Origin: Kluyvera ascorbata_C
Lineage (GTDB): Bacteria > Pseudomonadota > Gammaproteobacteria > Enterobacterales > Enterobacteriaceae
Direction of reading: 5' to 3'
Length of the DNA stretch: 64,000 nucleotides
Assembly: GCF_044197065.1 (NCBI RefSeq)
Contig: NZ_JBIQOI010000009.1
Location: forward strand, 109,849 to 173,848
The notes under the pieces are model-generated. The model did no database searches. It worked only from the letters and a program-made list of their open reading frames with translations, and was not told where the DNA came from. The position numbers were made by a program, and so were the translations under genes. Positions 7,006 to 15,930 of this stretch are shown one piece after another; position 1 is the stretch's first letter, and every line of letters starts with the position of its first letter.

Positions 7006-7977
7006 TTACGGCAGAATTGACGGCTGATCCGCCCCTTCTTTCTCGACTTTCTGCTGCAGCATATGCTCGCGCTTCATACCCAGCTTCAGCGCCAGCGCCG
7101 AGGCTACGTAGATAGACGATGCGGTACCGATGGAAACACCGATAAGCATAGTCAGCGAGAAGCCTTCCAGTACCGGACCACCGAAGAGGTACAGCATCAG
7201 GATAACCACTAACGTCGTACCGGACGTAATCAACGTACGGTGCAGCGTCTGGGTCAGCGACACGTTAAAGATTTCGTATGGCGTACCGCGACGAATCTTG
7301 CGGAAGTTTTCACGAATACGGTCAGATACCACGATACTGTCGTTCAGTGAGTAACCGATAACGGACATCAACGATGCCACGATAGTCAGGTCAATCTCGA
7401 TATGGAACAACGACAGGATCCCGAGCGTAATGATAACGTCGTGCGCCAGCGCGATAACCACACCTGCCGCCAGTCGCCACTCGAAGCGGAAACCGACGTA
7501 CACCAGGATAGAGATCAGCGCGACAATCAGCGCCATGGCACCGGTTTGCGCCAGATCGGCACCCACGCTTGGCCCAACGAATTCAATACGCTTCACGGCG
7601 GCATTCTGACTGGTGGATTCGTTAATCACACTCAGCACTTTGCTACCCAGCACCTGGCCACCATCCGCACCTTCGGTTGGCGGCATACGTACCATGATGT
7701 CATGGCTGCTGCCGAAGTTCTGCAGAAGCGGATCAACAAAGCCCGCTTTCTCCAGCGCGTCGCGCATTAAGTCCATGTCCGCCGGTTTTTCCAGCGTAAT
7801 TTCAATCACCGTACCACCGGTGAAATCGAGACCCCAGTTAAAGCCGCGCACGCCCATCACCACGATGGCCGCAATCAGCAGGAAACCAGAGATGCCGAAA
7901 GCCCAGTAGTCCCAGCGCATAAAGTCATAGACTTTACGGCCGTGGTTCAATTGTTCAACACTATATTCCTGTGCCAC
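7006..7977 (-). CDS. secF: Protein translocase subunit SecF
   Basis: Inner-membrane RND-like subunit that, with SecD and YajC, uses the proton gradient to complete protein export through SecYEG. The start is the GTG at 7977 (product begins MAQEYSVEQLNHGRKVYDFM) with GAGGAG upstream; the longer frame to 8022 would run into secD. The protein has six membrane segments, a periplasmic P1 head after segment 1 with GFNWGLDFTGGTVIEI, and the conserved SLNDSIVVSDRIRENFR in the C-terminal half. Length 323. It starts 10 bases after the secD stop. Confidence 0.97.
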   Translation of the reverse strand: MAQEYSVEQLNHGRKVYDFMRWDYWAFGISGFLLIAAIVVMGVRGFNWGLDFTGGTVIEITLEKPADMDLMRDALEKAGFVDPLLQNFGSSHDIMVRMPPTEGADGGQVLGSKVLSVINESTSQNAAVKRIEFVGPSVGADLAQTGAMALIVALISILVYVGFRFEWRLAAGVVIALAHDVIITLGILSLFHIEIDLTIVASLMSVIGYSLNDSIVVSDRIRENFRKIRRGTPYEIFNVSLTQTLHRTLITSGTTLVVILMLYLFGGPVLEGFSLTMLIGVSIGTASSIYVASALALKLGMKREHMLQQKVEKEGADQPSILP

Positions 7978-7987
7978 ATCGCACTCC

Positions 7988-9835
7988 TCAGATTGACAGC
8001 TTTTTGACGCGCTTGCCGCCATACAACAGGTTTACGATGGCACGCGTACCGACAATCGCGGTAAACATCGACGTCGCCACACCGATACCGGTAGTAATCG
8101 CGAACCCTTTAATTGCCCCGGTGCCGACTGCATACAGGATCAGGACTTTAATCAGCGTCGTAATGTTCGCATCGAAGATGGAACTGAACGCGCCGGCATA
8201 GCCCTCGTTGATTGCCTGTTGTACCGAACGTCCGTTACTCAGCTCTTCTTTGATACGTTCGTTGATCAGTACGTTAGCATCGACGGCAACCGCAAGGGTT
8301 AACACAATCCCCGCGATACCCGGCATACTCAACGTCGCGCCCGGCAGCAGTGACATGATACCGACGATCAGTACCAGGTTAGCCAACAGTGCACTCGTCG
8401 CAATCAGACCGAACTTCTTGTAGAAGAAGAGCATGAACAGGATAGAAACCACCAGACCGGCCAGACATGCTTCCAGGCCCTGTTTGATGTTCTGCATACC
8501 CAGCGTTGGGCCGATGGTACGTTCTTCAACAATCTGAATCGGCGCAATCAGCGCACCGGCACGCAGCAGCAGAGAGAGCTGGCGCGCTTCGTTCGGGTTG
8601 CTGATACCGGTAATACGGAAGCTGTTACCCAGGCGAGACTGGATATTGGCGATGTTAATCACCTCTTCCTGTTTCACCAGAATGGCGCGACCGTTAGCAT
8701 CTTTCTTACCGCTGTCTTTGTACTCCACGAACAGGGTCGCCATCGGTTTACCGATGTTGTCCTTGGTGAAGTTAGACATGATGTTACCACCCGCGCTATC
8801 AAGCGAGATGTTAACCTGCGGCTGGTTGTACTCATCCTGGCTTGAAGTGGAGTCGGTGATATGGTCACCGGTCAGGATCACACGCTTGTACAGCACAACC
8901 GGCTGGCCTTCACGAGTATCTTTCACTTCAGAGTCGCCCGGCACGCGGCCAGAAGCAGCAGCAGCCTGATCAACGTTGGTGTTTACCAGACGGAATTCCA
9001 GGGTTGCAGTCGCACCCAGAATCTCTTTCGCACGCGCGGTGTCCTGGATACCAGGCAGTTCAACCACGATGCGGTCAGCACCCTGGCGCTGAACCACTGG
9101 CTCAGCAACGCCCAGTTGGTTTACACGGTTACGCAGAATGTTGATGTTCTGCTGAACGGCGTATTCACGGGCTTCGCTCAGGCGAGCATCGGTCATCACC
9201 GCACGCAGCGCGGTGCTGCCCTGAGTTGAGATAACCAGATCCTGATGACGCTTGCTCAGATAAGAGACGGCTTCATCACGCGCATTGCTATCACGGAAAG
9301 CGATGCTCAGACCGTAGTTGTCTTCTTTGCGAACGGTAGTATAAGGAATGCCTTTTTCTCGCAGGTCACTGCGCAGGCTATCGATATTTTGTTCCTGCAA
9401 TTTGCCCAACGCAGTGTCCATATCCACTTCCATCAGGAAGTGCACACCACCACGCAGGTCAAGACCGAGCTTCATTGGCTCTGCGTTAATCGCAGCCAGC
9501 CAGCGCGGCGTTGCCGGAGCAAGGTTAAGCGCCACGACGTATTTGTCACCCAGTACGTTTACCAGCGCTTCACGCGCACGCAGCTGGATGTCGGTGGTGT
9601 CGAAGCGCGCAAGAATAGCGCCCTCTTCCAGTGCCACAGACTTAGCGGTAATTTTTTCTTCTTGTAACGTTTTCTGGACCTGGATCAGCGTTTGCTCACT
9701 GGCGGCGACACCGCGCACGCCAGTGATTTGAACGGCCGGATCCTCACCATACAGGTTGGGAAGCGCATACAGCAGGCCGACGACAATCACGACGACCAGC
9801 ATGACATACTTCCACAAAGGATAACGGTTTAACAC
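7988..9835 (-). CDS. secD: Protein translocase subunit SecD
   Basis: The larger partner of SecF, 615 residues, inner membrane. Segment 1 is about residues 9-27 (VMLVVVIVVGLLYALPNLYG). The large periplasmic P1 domain follows, including LGLDLRGGVHFLMEVD (about 123-138) and RNRVNQLGVAEPVVQRQG (about 236-253). Five further membrane segments occupy the C-terminal third with AVDANVLINERIKEEL. All family landmarks are present. It follows yajC by 27 bases. Confidence 0.98.
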   Translation of the reverse strand: MLNRYPLWKYVMLVVVIVVGLLYALPNLYGEDPAVQITGVRGVAASEQTLIQVQKTLQEEKITAKSVALEEGAILARFDTTDIQLRAREALVNVLGDKYVVALNLAPATPRWLAAINAEPMKLGLDLRGGVHFLMEVDMDTALGKLQEQNIDSLRSDLREKGIPYTTVRKEDNYGLSIAFRDSNARDEAVSYLSKRHQDLVISTQGSTALRAVMTDARLSEAREYAVQQNINILRNRVNQLGVAEPVVQRQGADRIVVELPGIQDTARAKEILGATATLEFRLVNTNVDQAAAASGRVPGDSEVKDTREGQPVVLYKRVILTGDHITDSTSSQDEYNQPQVNISLDSAGGNIMSNFTKDNIGKPMATLFVEYKDSGKKDANGRAILVKQEEVINIANIQSRLGNSFRITGISNPNEARQLSLLLRAGALIAPIQIVEERTIGPTLGMQNIKQGLEACLAGLVVSILFMLFFYKKFGLIATSALLANLVLIVGIMSLLPGATLSMPGIAGIVLTLAVAVDANVLINERIKEELSNGRSVQQAINEGYAGAFSSIFDANITTLIKVLILYAVGTGAIKGFAITTGIGVATSMFTAIVGTRAIVNLLYGGKRVKKLSI

Positions 9836-9862
9836 GGCAGTTCCCTTTGGGAAAACGAATTA

Positions 9863-10195
9863 TTACAGCGCCTTCATGGTGCCTTTCGGCAGAACGGCAG
9901 CTACGAAGTCACGTTTGATAACCACTTCAGTGGTGTCGTTCAGTGCGATAGCAATGTAGCCAGTTTCTGCTACTTTGGTCACACGACCCACCAGGCCACC
10001 GTTAGTCAGCACTTCATCGCCTTTCGCGATGGAGTTCATCAGGTTCTTATGTTCTTTGGTACGTTTTTGCTGTGGACGCAGGATCATGAAATAGAAGATC
10101 AGGCCGAAAACCACCAGCATCAGAATCAGAGACATCGGGCTGCCCTGCGACGGAGCCCCGGTTGCTGCTACCGCATCAGAAATAAAAAAGCTCAT
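9863..10195 (-). CDS. yajC: Sec translocon accessory protein YajC
   Basis: A 110-residue single-span membrane protein of the SecDF-YajC complex. The membrane helix is about 20-40 (SLILMLVVFGLIFYFMILRP), followed by the conserved PQQKRTKEHKNLMNSI and GDEVLTNGGLVGRV. It lies between tgt and secD in the classic queA-tgt-yajC-secD-secF order. Confidence 0.97.
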   Translation of the reverse strand: MSFFISDAVAATGAPSQGSPMSLILMLVVFGLIFYFMILRPQQKRTKEHKNLMNSIAKGDEVLTNGGLVGRVTKVAETGYIAIALNDTTEVVIKRDFVAAVLPKGTMKAL

Positions 10196-10217
10196 TCAAA
10201 TTCCCTCATTATTAAAA

Positions 10218-11345
10218 TTAATCAACGTTCAAAGGTGGAACGGTACGCCCCTGGCGTTGGTAGAAATCGGTCACGAAGCTCTCTAATTTACCCTCTTCGA
10301 TAGCCTTGCGTAAACCAGCCATTAAGCGCTGATAGTAGCGAAGATTATGAATGGTATTGAGGCGCGCGCCCAATATTTCGTTGCAACGGTCAAGATGATG
10401 CAAGTATGCACGCGAATAATTGCGACAGGTGTAGCAATCACACTCGGCATCAAGCGTGCTGGTATCGCTCTTATGTTTGGCATTACGGATTTTCACCACG
10501 CCGTCGGTCACAAACAGATGACCGTTACGGGCGTTACGCGTTGGCATAACGCAGTCAAACATATCGATACCGCGACGAACGCCTTCAACCAGGTCCTCTG
10601 GTTTGCCGACGCCCATCAGGTAACGCGGTTTGTCAGCAGGGATCTGCGGGCAAACGTGCTCAAGGATACGGTGCATGTCTTCTTTCGGCTCACCTACCGC
10701 CAGGCCGCCGACAGCGTAGCCATCAAAGCCAATCTCCACCAGACCTTTGACGGAGATATCACGTAAATCTTCGTAAACGCTGCCCTGAATGATGCCAAAC
10801 AGCGCATTTTTGTTGCCGAGGCCATCAAAACGGTCGCGGCTGCGTTTAGCCCAGCGCAGAGACATCTCCATGGAGCGCTTAGCGTAGTCCCAATCCGCCG
10901 GGTACGGCGTACACTCGTCGAAAATCATCACGATGTCGGAACCGAGATCGTATTGAATTTCCATCGATTTTTCTGGATCGAGGAAGATCGGGTCGCCGTT
11001 AATTGGGTTGCGGAAGTGCACGCCCTGCTCGGTGATTTTGCGGATATCGCCCAGGCTGAAGACCTGGAAACCGCCGGAATCGGTCAGGATTGGGCCTTTC
11101 CACTGCATGAAATCGTGCAGATCGCCGTGCAGCTTCATGATTTCCTGACCCGGGCGCAGCCACAGGTGGAAGGTGTTGCCGAGAATGATTTGCGCGCCGG
11201 TCGCTTCGACTTCTTCCGGGGTCATGCCTTTAACGGTGCCGTAGGTACCTACTGGCATAAAGGCAGGCGTTTCAACTACGCCACGATCAAAAACCAGGCG
11301 GCCGCGGCGGGCGCGACCGTCTGTGGTGTCCAGTTCAAATTTCAT
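10218..11345 (-). CDS. tgt: tRNA-guanine transglycosylase
   Basis: Exchanges G34 for preQ1 in tRNAs for Asp, Asn, His and Tyr, on the route to queuosine. The start at 11345 (MKFELDTTDGRARRGRLVFD) has GGAGTGAAG upstream; the frame is open 14 codons further back but that is not conserved. Catalytic TDSGGFQVFSL (Asp near 89), GIDMFDCVMPTRNARNG (Asp near 264), and the zinc ligands CDCYTC with a distal His (about 302-333) are present. Length 375. Co-transcribed with queA. Confidence 0.98.
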   Translation of the reverse strand: MKFELDTTDGRARRGRLVFDRGVVETPAFMPVGTYGTVKGMTPEEVEATGAQIILGNTFHLWLRPGQEIMKLHGDLHDFMQWKGPILTDSGGFQVFSLGDIRKITEQGVHFRNPINGDPIFLDPEKSMEIQYDLGSDIVMIFDECTPYPADWDYAKRSMEMSLRWAKRSRDRFDGLGNKNALFGIIQGSVYEDLRDISVKGLVEIGFDGYAVGGLAVGEPKEDMHRILEHVCPQIPADKPRYLMGVGKPEDLVEGVRRGIDMFDCVMPTRNARNGHLFVTDGVVKIRNAKHKSDTSTLDAECDCYTCRNYSRAYLHHLDRCNEILGARLNTIHNLRYYQRLMAGLRKAIEEGKLESFVTDFYQRQGRTVPPLNVD

Positions 11346-11400
11346 CTTCACTCCTGCGTCAGAAAAACAGTCCGACGTTTTAAACACTCATGCCGGAAAT

Positions 11401-12471
11401 TTATTCCCCGACACCCTCAGAAATAGCCTGCGGATTGTACGTGATAAACATGGCATCGCCGTAACTAAAAAAGCGATATTTTTGTTCTACAGCAGCCTTA
11501 TAGGCGTTCATGGTGTGCTGATAACCAGCAAAAGCGGACACCAGCATAATCAGCGTAGATTCCGGCAGGTGGAAGTTGGTGACCAGCGCATCAATAACCT
11601 GATATTGGTAGCCTGGGAAAATAAAGATTTGCGTGTCGCCGAAGAACGGCGCAATCAGCCCATCTTTTGCCGCCTGCGCCGCGCTTTCCAGCGAGCGAAC
11701 GGAAGTGGTCCCAACCGCAATCACGCGGTTGCCGCGTGCTTTCGCCGCCAGCACGGCATCGACCACCTCTTGTGGCACTTCCGCGTATTCGGAGTGCATG
11801 ATGTGGTCTTCAATGCTGTCAACACGCACCGGCTGGAAGGTACCCGCGCCCACGTGCAGCGTGACAAACGCCATCTCAACGCCTTTCTCGCGAAGCTTCG
11901 CCAGCAGCGGTTCGTCGAAATGCAGGCCTGCGGTCGGTGCCGCAACGGCGCCCGGCTTTTCGCTATATACGGTCTGATACAGCTCGCGGTCGGCGTCTTC
12001 GTCCGGACGGTCGATGTACGGCGGCAGCGGCATGTGGCCGATAGCGTTCAGAATGTCCAGCACGCTGCGTTCGTCGTCGAATTCGACTTCAAACAGCGCG
12101 TCATGGCGAGCGACCATTGTCGCTTTAATGCTTTCATCATCGCCCAGCAGCAGCGCGGCACCCGGTTTCGGCGCTTTAGAGGCGCGAATATGTGCCAGAA
12201 TACGTTTATCATCCAGCATACGCTCGACCAGTACTTCAATCTTGCCGCCACTGGCTTTACAGCCAAACAGGCGCGCCGGGATCACGCGGGTATTGTTAAA
12301 GACCAGCAGATCTCCAGGGTTGAGCTTATCGAGCAAATCGGTGAAAGTACCGTGCGTCAGCGCGCCCGTCGGCCCGTCCAGCGACAGCAAGCGACAGCTG
12401 CTACGCGCAGGCGTTGGATAGTGGGCAATCAGGGATTCTGGTAGTTCAAAGGAGAAATCGGCAACGCGCAT
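11401..12471 (-). CDS. queA: S-adenosylmethionine:tRNA ribosyltransferase-isomerase
   Basis: Transfers and isomerises the ribosyl part of S-adenosylmethionine onto preQ1-tRNA to give epoxyqueuosine. The 356-residue product starts MRVADFSFELPESLIAHYPT and includes FNNTRVIPARLFG (about 58-70), AAPTAGLHFD (about 174-183), HVGAGTFQPV (about 202-211) and NFHLPESTLIMLVSAF (about 293-308), all QueA signatures. First gene of the queA-tgt-yajC-secDF operon and divergent from acpH. Confidence 0.98.
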   Translation of the reverse strand: MRVADFSFELPESLIAHYPTPARSSCRLLSLDGPTGALTHGTFTDLLDKLNPGDLLVFNNTRVIPARLFGCKASGGKIEVLVERMLDDKRILAHIRASKAPKPGAALLLGDDESIKATMVARHDALFEVEFDDERSVLDILNAIGHMPLPPYIDRPDEDADRELYQTVYSEKPGAVAAPTAGLHFDEPLLAKLREKGVEMAFVTLHVGAGTFQPVRVDSIEDHIMHSEYAEVPQEVVDAVLAAKARGNRVIAVGTTSVRSLESAAQAAKDGLIAPFFGDTQIFIFPGYQYQVIDALVTNFHLPESTLIMLVSAFAGYQHTMNAYKAAVEQKYRFFSYGDAMFITYNPQAISEGVGE

Positions 12472-12562
12472 GACTGTGACTCTGGGCTTAATAATGAGGC
12501 GGGTAGTCTAGTGCCGGGGAGACATCCCTGCAACCCTTACCCCTCTGGATAAACATTTATCA

Positions 12563-13144
12563 ATGAATTTTCTCGCTCACCTGCATCTTGCTCACCTCGC
12601 CAATAGCTCGCTTTCGGGAAATCTGCTGGCAGATTTTGTTCGCGGCAACCCTGGACAAGATTATCCGGCCGCCATCGTTGACGGCATCCATATGCATCGC
12701 CGTATTGACGTGATGACCGACAATTTGCCGCAGGTAAAAGAAGCGCGCGAATGGTTCCGCCCCGAAACGCGGCGCGTTGCTCCCATTACCCTCGATGTGA
12801 TGTGGGACCATTTTCTGTCCCGCCACTGGGGCCGTATTTCACCGGATATCGCGTTACCGGACTTTACCCGCTATGCCCGTGCTGAAGTCACGACGATTCT
12901 TCCGGATGCACCAGCACGCTTTCTCACGCTGAACGAGCACCTGTGGACGGAACGCTGGCTGGAGCGCTACGCCGAGATGGATTTTATCCAGCGAGTACTA
13001 AACGGCATGGCCAGCCGTCGGCCGAAGCTTGATGCGCTGCGCGACTCCTGGCATGACCTCGACGCGCACTATGATGCGCTGGAGACCCGTTTCTGGCAGT
13101 TCTACCCGCAGATGATGGCGCAGGCGAAAAACAAAGCGCTGTAG
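12563..13144 (+). CDS. acpH: Acyl carrier protein phosphodiesterase
   Basis: Removes the 4'-phosphopantetheine group from holo-ACP. The 193-residue product begins MNFLAHLHLAHLANSSLSGN and carries the HD-related pattern DGIHMHRRIDVMTD (about 46-59) and DVMWDHFLSRHW (about 78-89) expected for AcpH. Divergent from queA with a 91-base gap; the following gene is a peroxiredoxin with its own promoter. Confidence 0.95.
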   Translation: MNFLAHLHLAHLANSSLSGNLLADFVRGNPGQDYPAAIVDGIHMHRRIDVMTDNLPQVKEAREWFRPETRRVAPITLDVMWDHFLSRHWGRISPDIALPDFTRYARAEVTTILPDAPARFLTLNEHLWTERWLERYAEMDFIQRVLNGMASRRPKLDALRDSWHDLDAHYDALETRFWQFYPQMMAQAKNKAL

Positions 13145-13200
13145 GACTTGCATCGAGCCATGGAACGGCTATGCTTATTCCTTTGGTAAAATAATAATTG

Positions 13201-13266
13201 ATAGGTGAATCCTATCTTATTAATCGTCATAGTCTTTTTGTGTTCCCCGCTTACCCTCCCTATACT
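13201..13266 (+). promoter_or_regulatory. OxyR-type operator and promoter of the peroxiredoxin gene
   Basis: Four tetrads at exact 7-base spacing, the OxyR pattern: ATAG (13201-13204), CTAT (13212-13215), ATCG (13223-13226), CTTT (13234-13237). The first two are perfect, the others match 2/4 and 3/4. Immediately downstream are a weak -35 (TTGTGT, 13238-13243) and a good -10 (TATACT, 13261-13266) with 17-base spacing, the arrangement at which oxidised OxyR activates. Confidence 0.75.
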
Positions 13267-13313
13267 GGCCCGCGTTGCGTTCCATTAACCTTATAAATTC
13301 AAAGGAGAACCCC

Positions 13314-13916
13314 ATGGTTCTGGTTACTCGTCAAGCGCCTGACTTCACCGCAGCAGCGGTACTGGGCAACGGTGAAATCGTTGAGAAATTCAATTTCAAA
13401 CAGCACACCCAGGGTAAAGCCACCGTTCTGTTCTTCTGGCCGATGGACTTCACCTTCGTCTGCCCGTCCGAGCTGATTGCCTTCGACAAACGTTACGAAG
13501 AGTTCCAGAAGCGCGGCGTTGAAGTGGTTGGCGTCTCTTTTGACTCCGAATTCGTTCACAACGCATGGCGTAACACCCCTGTCGACAAAGGCGGCATCGG
13601 TGCAGTGAAATACGCAATGGTTGCCGACGTTAAGCGTGAAATTCAGAAAGCTTACGGCATCGAACACCCAGACGAAGGCGTTGCGCTGCGCGGCTCCTTC
13701 CTGATCGACGCTAACGGCGTGGTTCGCCACCAGGTAGTTAACGACCTGCCGCTGGGTCGTAACATCGACGAAATGCTGCGTATGGTTGATGCACTGCAGT
13801 TCCACGAGCAGCACGGTGAAGTGTGCCCGGCGCAGTGGGAAAAAGGGAAAGAAGGCATGAACGCGTCTCCAGACGGCGTTGCTAAGTACCTGAGCGAGAA
13901 CGTTTCCAGCCTGTAA
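13314..13916 (+). CDS. tsaA: AhpC/TsaA-type 2-Cys peroxiredoxin
   Basis: Thiol peroxidase reducing H2O2 and organic hydroperoxides. The 200-residue product starts MVLVTRQAPDFTAAAVLGNG after a strong AAAGGAGA site. The peroxidatic Cys is in FFWPMDFTFVCPSE (about residue 51), with its supporting Thr and a later Arg; the resolving Cys is in HGEVCPAQW (about 170). It differs from AhpC and resembles Salmonella TsaA (peroxiredoxin C), which, as I recall, also lies next to acpH. Predicted OxyR control from the operator upstream. Ends at an intrinsic terminator. Confidence 0.92.
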   Translation: MVLVTRQAPDFTAAAVLGNGEIVEKFNFKQHTQGKATVLFFWPMDFTFVCPSELIAFDKRYEEFQKRGVEVVGVSFDSEFVHNAWRNTPVDKGGIGAVKYAMVADVKREIQKAYGIEHPDEGVALRGSFLIDANGVVRHQVVNDLPLGRNIDEMLRMVDALQFHEQHGEVCPAQWEKGKEGMNASPDGVAKYLSENVSSL

Positions 13917-13934
13917 TCGGCTGACGTTCCGGCA

Positions 13935-13967
13935 AAAAAAGGCTCGCATTGCGCGAGCCTTTTTTGT
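13935..13967 (+). terminator. Terminator of the peroxiredoxin gene
   Basis: GGCTCGC (13941-13947) pairs with GCGAGCC (13953-13959), preceded by a run of A and followed by TTTTTTG. Confidence 0.93.
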
Positions 13968-14006
13968 TTCCCCGGCGTCGGCGATGCCTCATCCTGGCTA
14001 CGCCCT

Positions 14007-14036
14007 GTAGCCCGGCCAAGCGAAGCGCCGGCGGGA
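14007..14036. repeat. Short GTAGCCCGG-type repeat
   Basis: GTAGCCCGGCCAAGCGAAGC followed by GCCGGCGGGA. It is a half-unit of the repeat family seen in longer form at 20259-20328, 50817-50883 and 62102-62164. Lies between the convergent peroxiredoxin and amidohydrolase genes. Confidence 0.6.
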
Positions 14037-14041
14037 TCGTC

Positions 14042-15910
14042 TTAGAACGAGAAGCAAGAACAGCCTAGCGCGCCCCAGAAGGCACGGTCATCCGATACCG
14101 GAATCCCCGACTGACGCGCAATATCATGCTGATGCCCGTGTACGCCGCAGCTACCACAGCACTGGTGCATCTGCACCACGGCACCGATATGCTCTGAGCC
14201 CGGAGGCGCGGAGCGATAGTGGCCCGGTACTTTCACCACCGGCGACCAGTCCGGCACCACCGGAATCGACGGCGGGGCAATCGGCGTGAAGTGCCCGGCA
14301 GCGTAGACCACGCGGCCATCGACAATCGTCATCACCGACTCAATACCTTTGATCTCTTCTTCCGGTACGCTGAAGTAGTCCTTCGACAACGCCACCAGAT
14401 CCGCCAGTTGCCCGGCAGCAATACGGCCTTTTTTGCCCTGCTCGCTGGAGAACCACGCGCTACCCGCCGTCCACAGTTCCAGCGCCACATCGCGCGGCAG
14501 ACGGTTTTCATCGTCATACATCGCCATGCCGCCGACGGTACGCCCGGAAACCAGCCAGTAAAGCGCCGTCCACGGGTTGTAGCTCGCCACGCGGGTGGCG
14601 TCCGTCCCCAGACCGACAGGCACCTCCAGCTCCAGCATTTTCGCCACCGGTGGCGTGTGTTTCACCGCGTCTTTGCCATAGCGATCGACGAAATATTCGC
14701 CCTGGAAGGCCATACGGTGCTGCACCGCAATCCCGCCGCCCAGCGCCTTCACGCGCTCAATGTTACGCTCGGTGATGGTCTCGGCGTGGTCAAAGAACCA
14801 GTGCAGGCCGTTGAACGGAATATCGCGGTTAACCTTCTCGAACACATCCAGCATGCGGCTTATCGACTCGTCGTAGGTGGCGTGCAGGCGGAACGGCCAG
14901 CGATGCTCAACCAGGTGACGGACGACGCGTTCAAGTTCATCTTCCATGCCCGGCGGCAAATCCGGACGCGGCTGCAAGAAATCTTCAAAGTCAGCCGCCG
15001 AGAAAACCAGCATCTCGCCCGCGCCGTTAGCACGGTAGAAATCGGTGCCCTGCCCCGGTTTCAGCATATCGGTCCAGCGTTCGAAATCCTCAACTTCCTG
15101 CTTCGGACGTTGGGTAAACAGGTTATAAGCGATGCGGATGGTCATCTGCTTATTGGCATGCAGCTGCTCGATAATTTCGTAATCTTCCGGGTAGTTCTGG
15201 AAACCGCCACCCGCATCAATCGCGCTGGTCAGCCCCAGTCGGTTCAGCTCGCGCATAAACTGACGGGTGGAGTTGACCTGCATCTCCAGCGGCAGCTTCG
15301 GCCCCTTCGCTAATGTCGCATAGAGGATCATGGCGTTGGGTTTGGCAATCAGCATCCCGGTCGGGTTGCCGTTGTTGTCGCGAACAATCTCGCCACCCGC
15401 CGGTGCCGGTGTGTCTTTGGTGTAGCCCACCGCCTTTAGCGCGGCGCGGTTGAGTAACGCGCGGTCGTAGAGGTGCAGCACAAACACCGGCGTATCCGGC
15501 GCGGCGTCGTTAAGCTCCTGCAGCGTCGGCATCCGGCGTTCAGCAAACTGGAACTCACTCCAGCCGCCCACCACGCGCACCCACTGCGGCGATGGCGTAC
15601 GGTCGGCCTGCTCTTTGAGCATGCGCAGCGCATCCGCCAGCGACGGTACGCCTTCCCAGCGCAGCTCCAGGTTGTAGTTCAGCCCGCCGCGAATCAGGTG
15701 CAGGTGCGAATCGTTAAGGCCAGGGATCACCGTGTGACCGTGGAGGTCAACAATCTGCGTGCCTTCACCCGCGTAGGACAGCATCTGCGCGTCGCTGCCG
15801 ACGGCAAGAATTTTGCCATCAGCAATGGCCACCGCTTCAGCGATGGGCTGTTGCGGGTCAAGCGTGTGAATCTGCCCCTGAGTTAAAATCAGGGTAGCGG
15901 TTTGTGACAT
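14042..15910 (-). CDS. YtcJ-like metal-dependent amidohydrolase
   Basis: A 622-residue member of the amidohydrolase_3 family. The start MSQTATLILTQGQIHTLDPQ has GAGGAGAA upstream. A small N-terminal beta domain leads to VIPGLNDSHLHLIRGGLN (about 60-77; here the usual metal HxH appears as HLH), then a TIM barrel with DAGGGFQN, HATYDESISRML, GLHWFFDHAETITERNIERV and GLGTDATRVASYNPW, supplying further His and Asp ligands. The last 50 residues are unusual: HQCCGSCGVHGHQHD then GCSCFSF, rich in Cys and His. Substrate unknown. Third gene of an apparent operon with the ABM and isochorismatase-like genes, 20 bases after the ABM stop. Confidence 0.88.
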   Translation of the reverse strand: MSQTATLILTQGQIHTLDPQQPIAEAVAIADGKILAVGSDAQMLSYAGEGTQIVDLHGHTVIPGLNDSHLHLIRGGLNYNLELRWEGVPSLADALRMLKEQADRTPSPQWVRVVGGWSEFQFAERRMPTLQELNDAAPDTPVFVLHLYDRALLNRAALKAVGYTKDTPAPAGGEIVRDNNGNPTGMLIAKPNAMILYATLAKGPKLPLEMQVNSTRQFMRELNRLGLTSAIDAGGGFQNYPEDYEIIEQLHANKQMTIRIAYNLFTQRPKQEVEDFERWTDMLKPGQGTDFYRANGAGEMLVFSAADFEDFLQPRPDLPPGMEDELERVVRHLVEHRWPFRLHATYDESISRMLDVFEKVNRDIPFNGLHWFFDHAETITERNIERVKALGGGIAVQHRMAFQGEYFVDRYGKDAVKHTPPVAKMLELEVPVGLGTDATRVASYNPWTALYWLVSGRTVGGMAMYDDENRLPRDVALELWTAGSAWFSSEQGKKGRIAAGQLADLVALSKDYFSVPEEEIKGIESVMTIVDGRVVYAAGHFTPIAPPSIPVVPDWSPVVKVPGHYRSAPPGSEHIGAVVQMHQCCGSCGVHGHQHDIARQSGIPVSDDRAFWGALGCSCFSF

Positions 15911-15930
15911 AGCGTTCTCCTCGCGTCGGT

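Noticed and set aside
14219..15313. Open frame of 364 codons antisense to the amidohydrolase gene
   Set aside because: Arg/His-rich composition typical of an antisense shadow in GC-rich DNA; no ribosome site.
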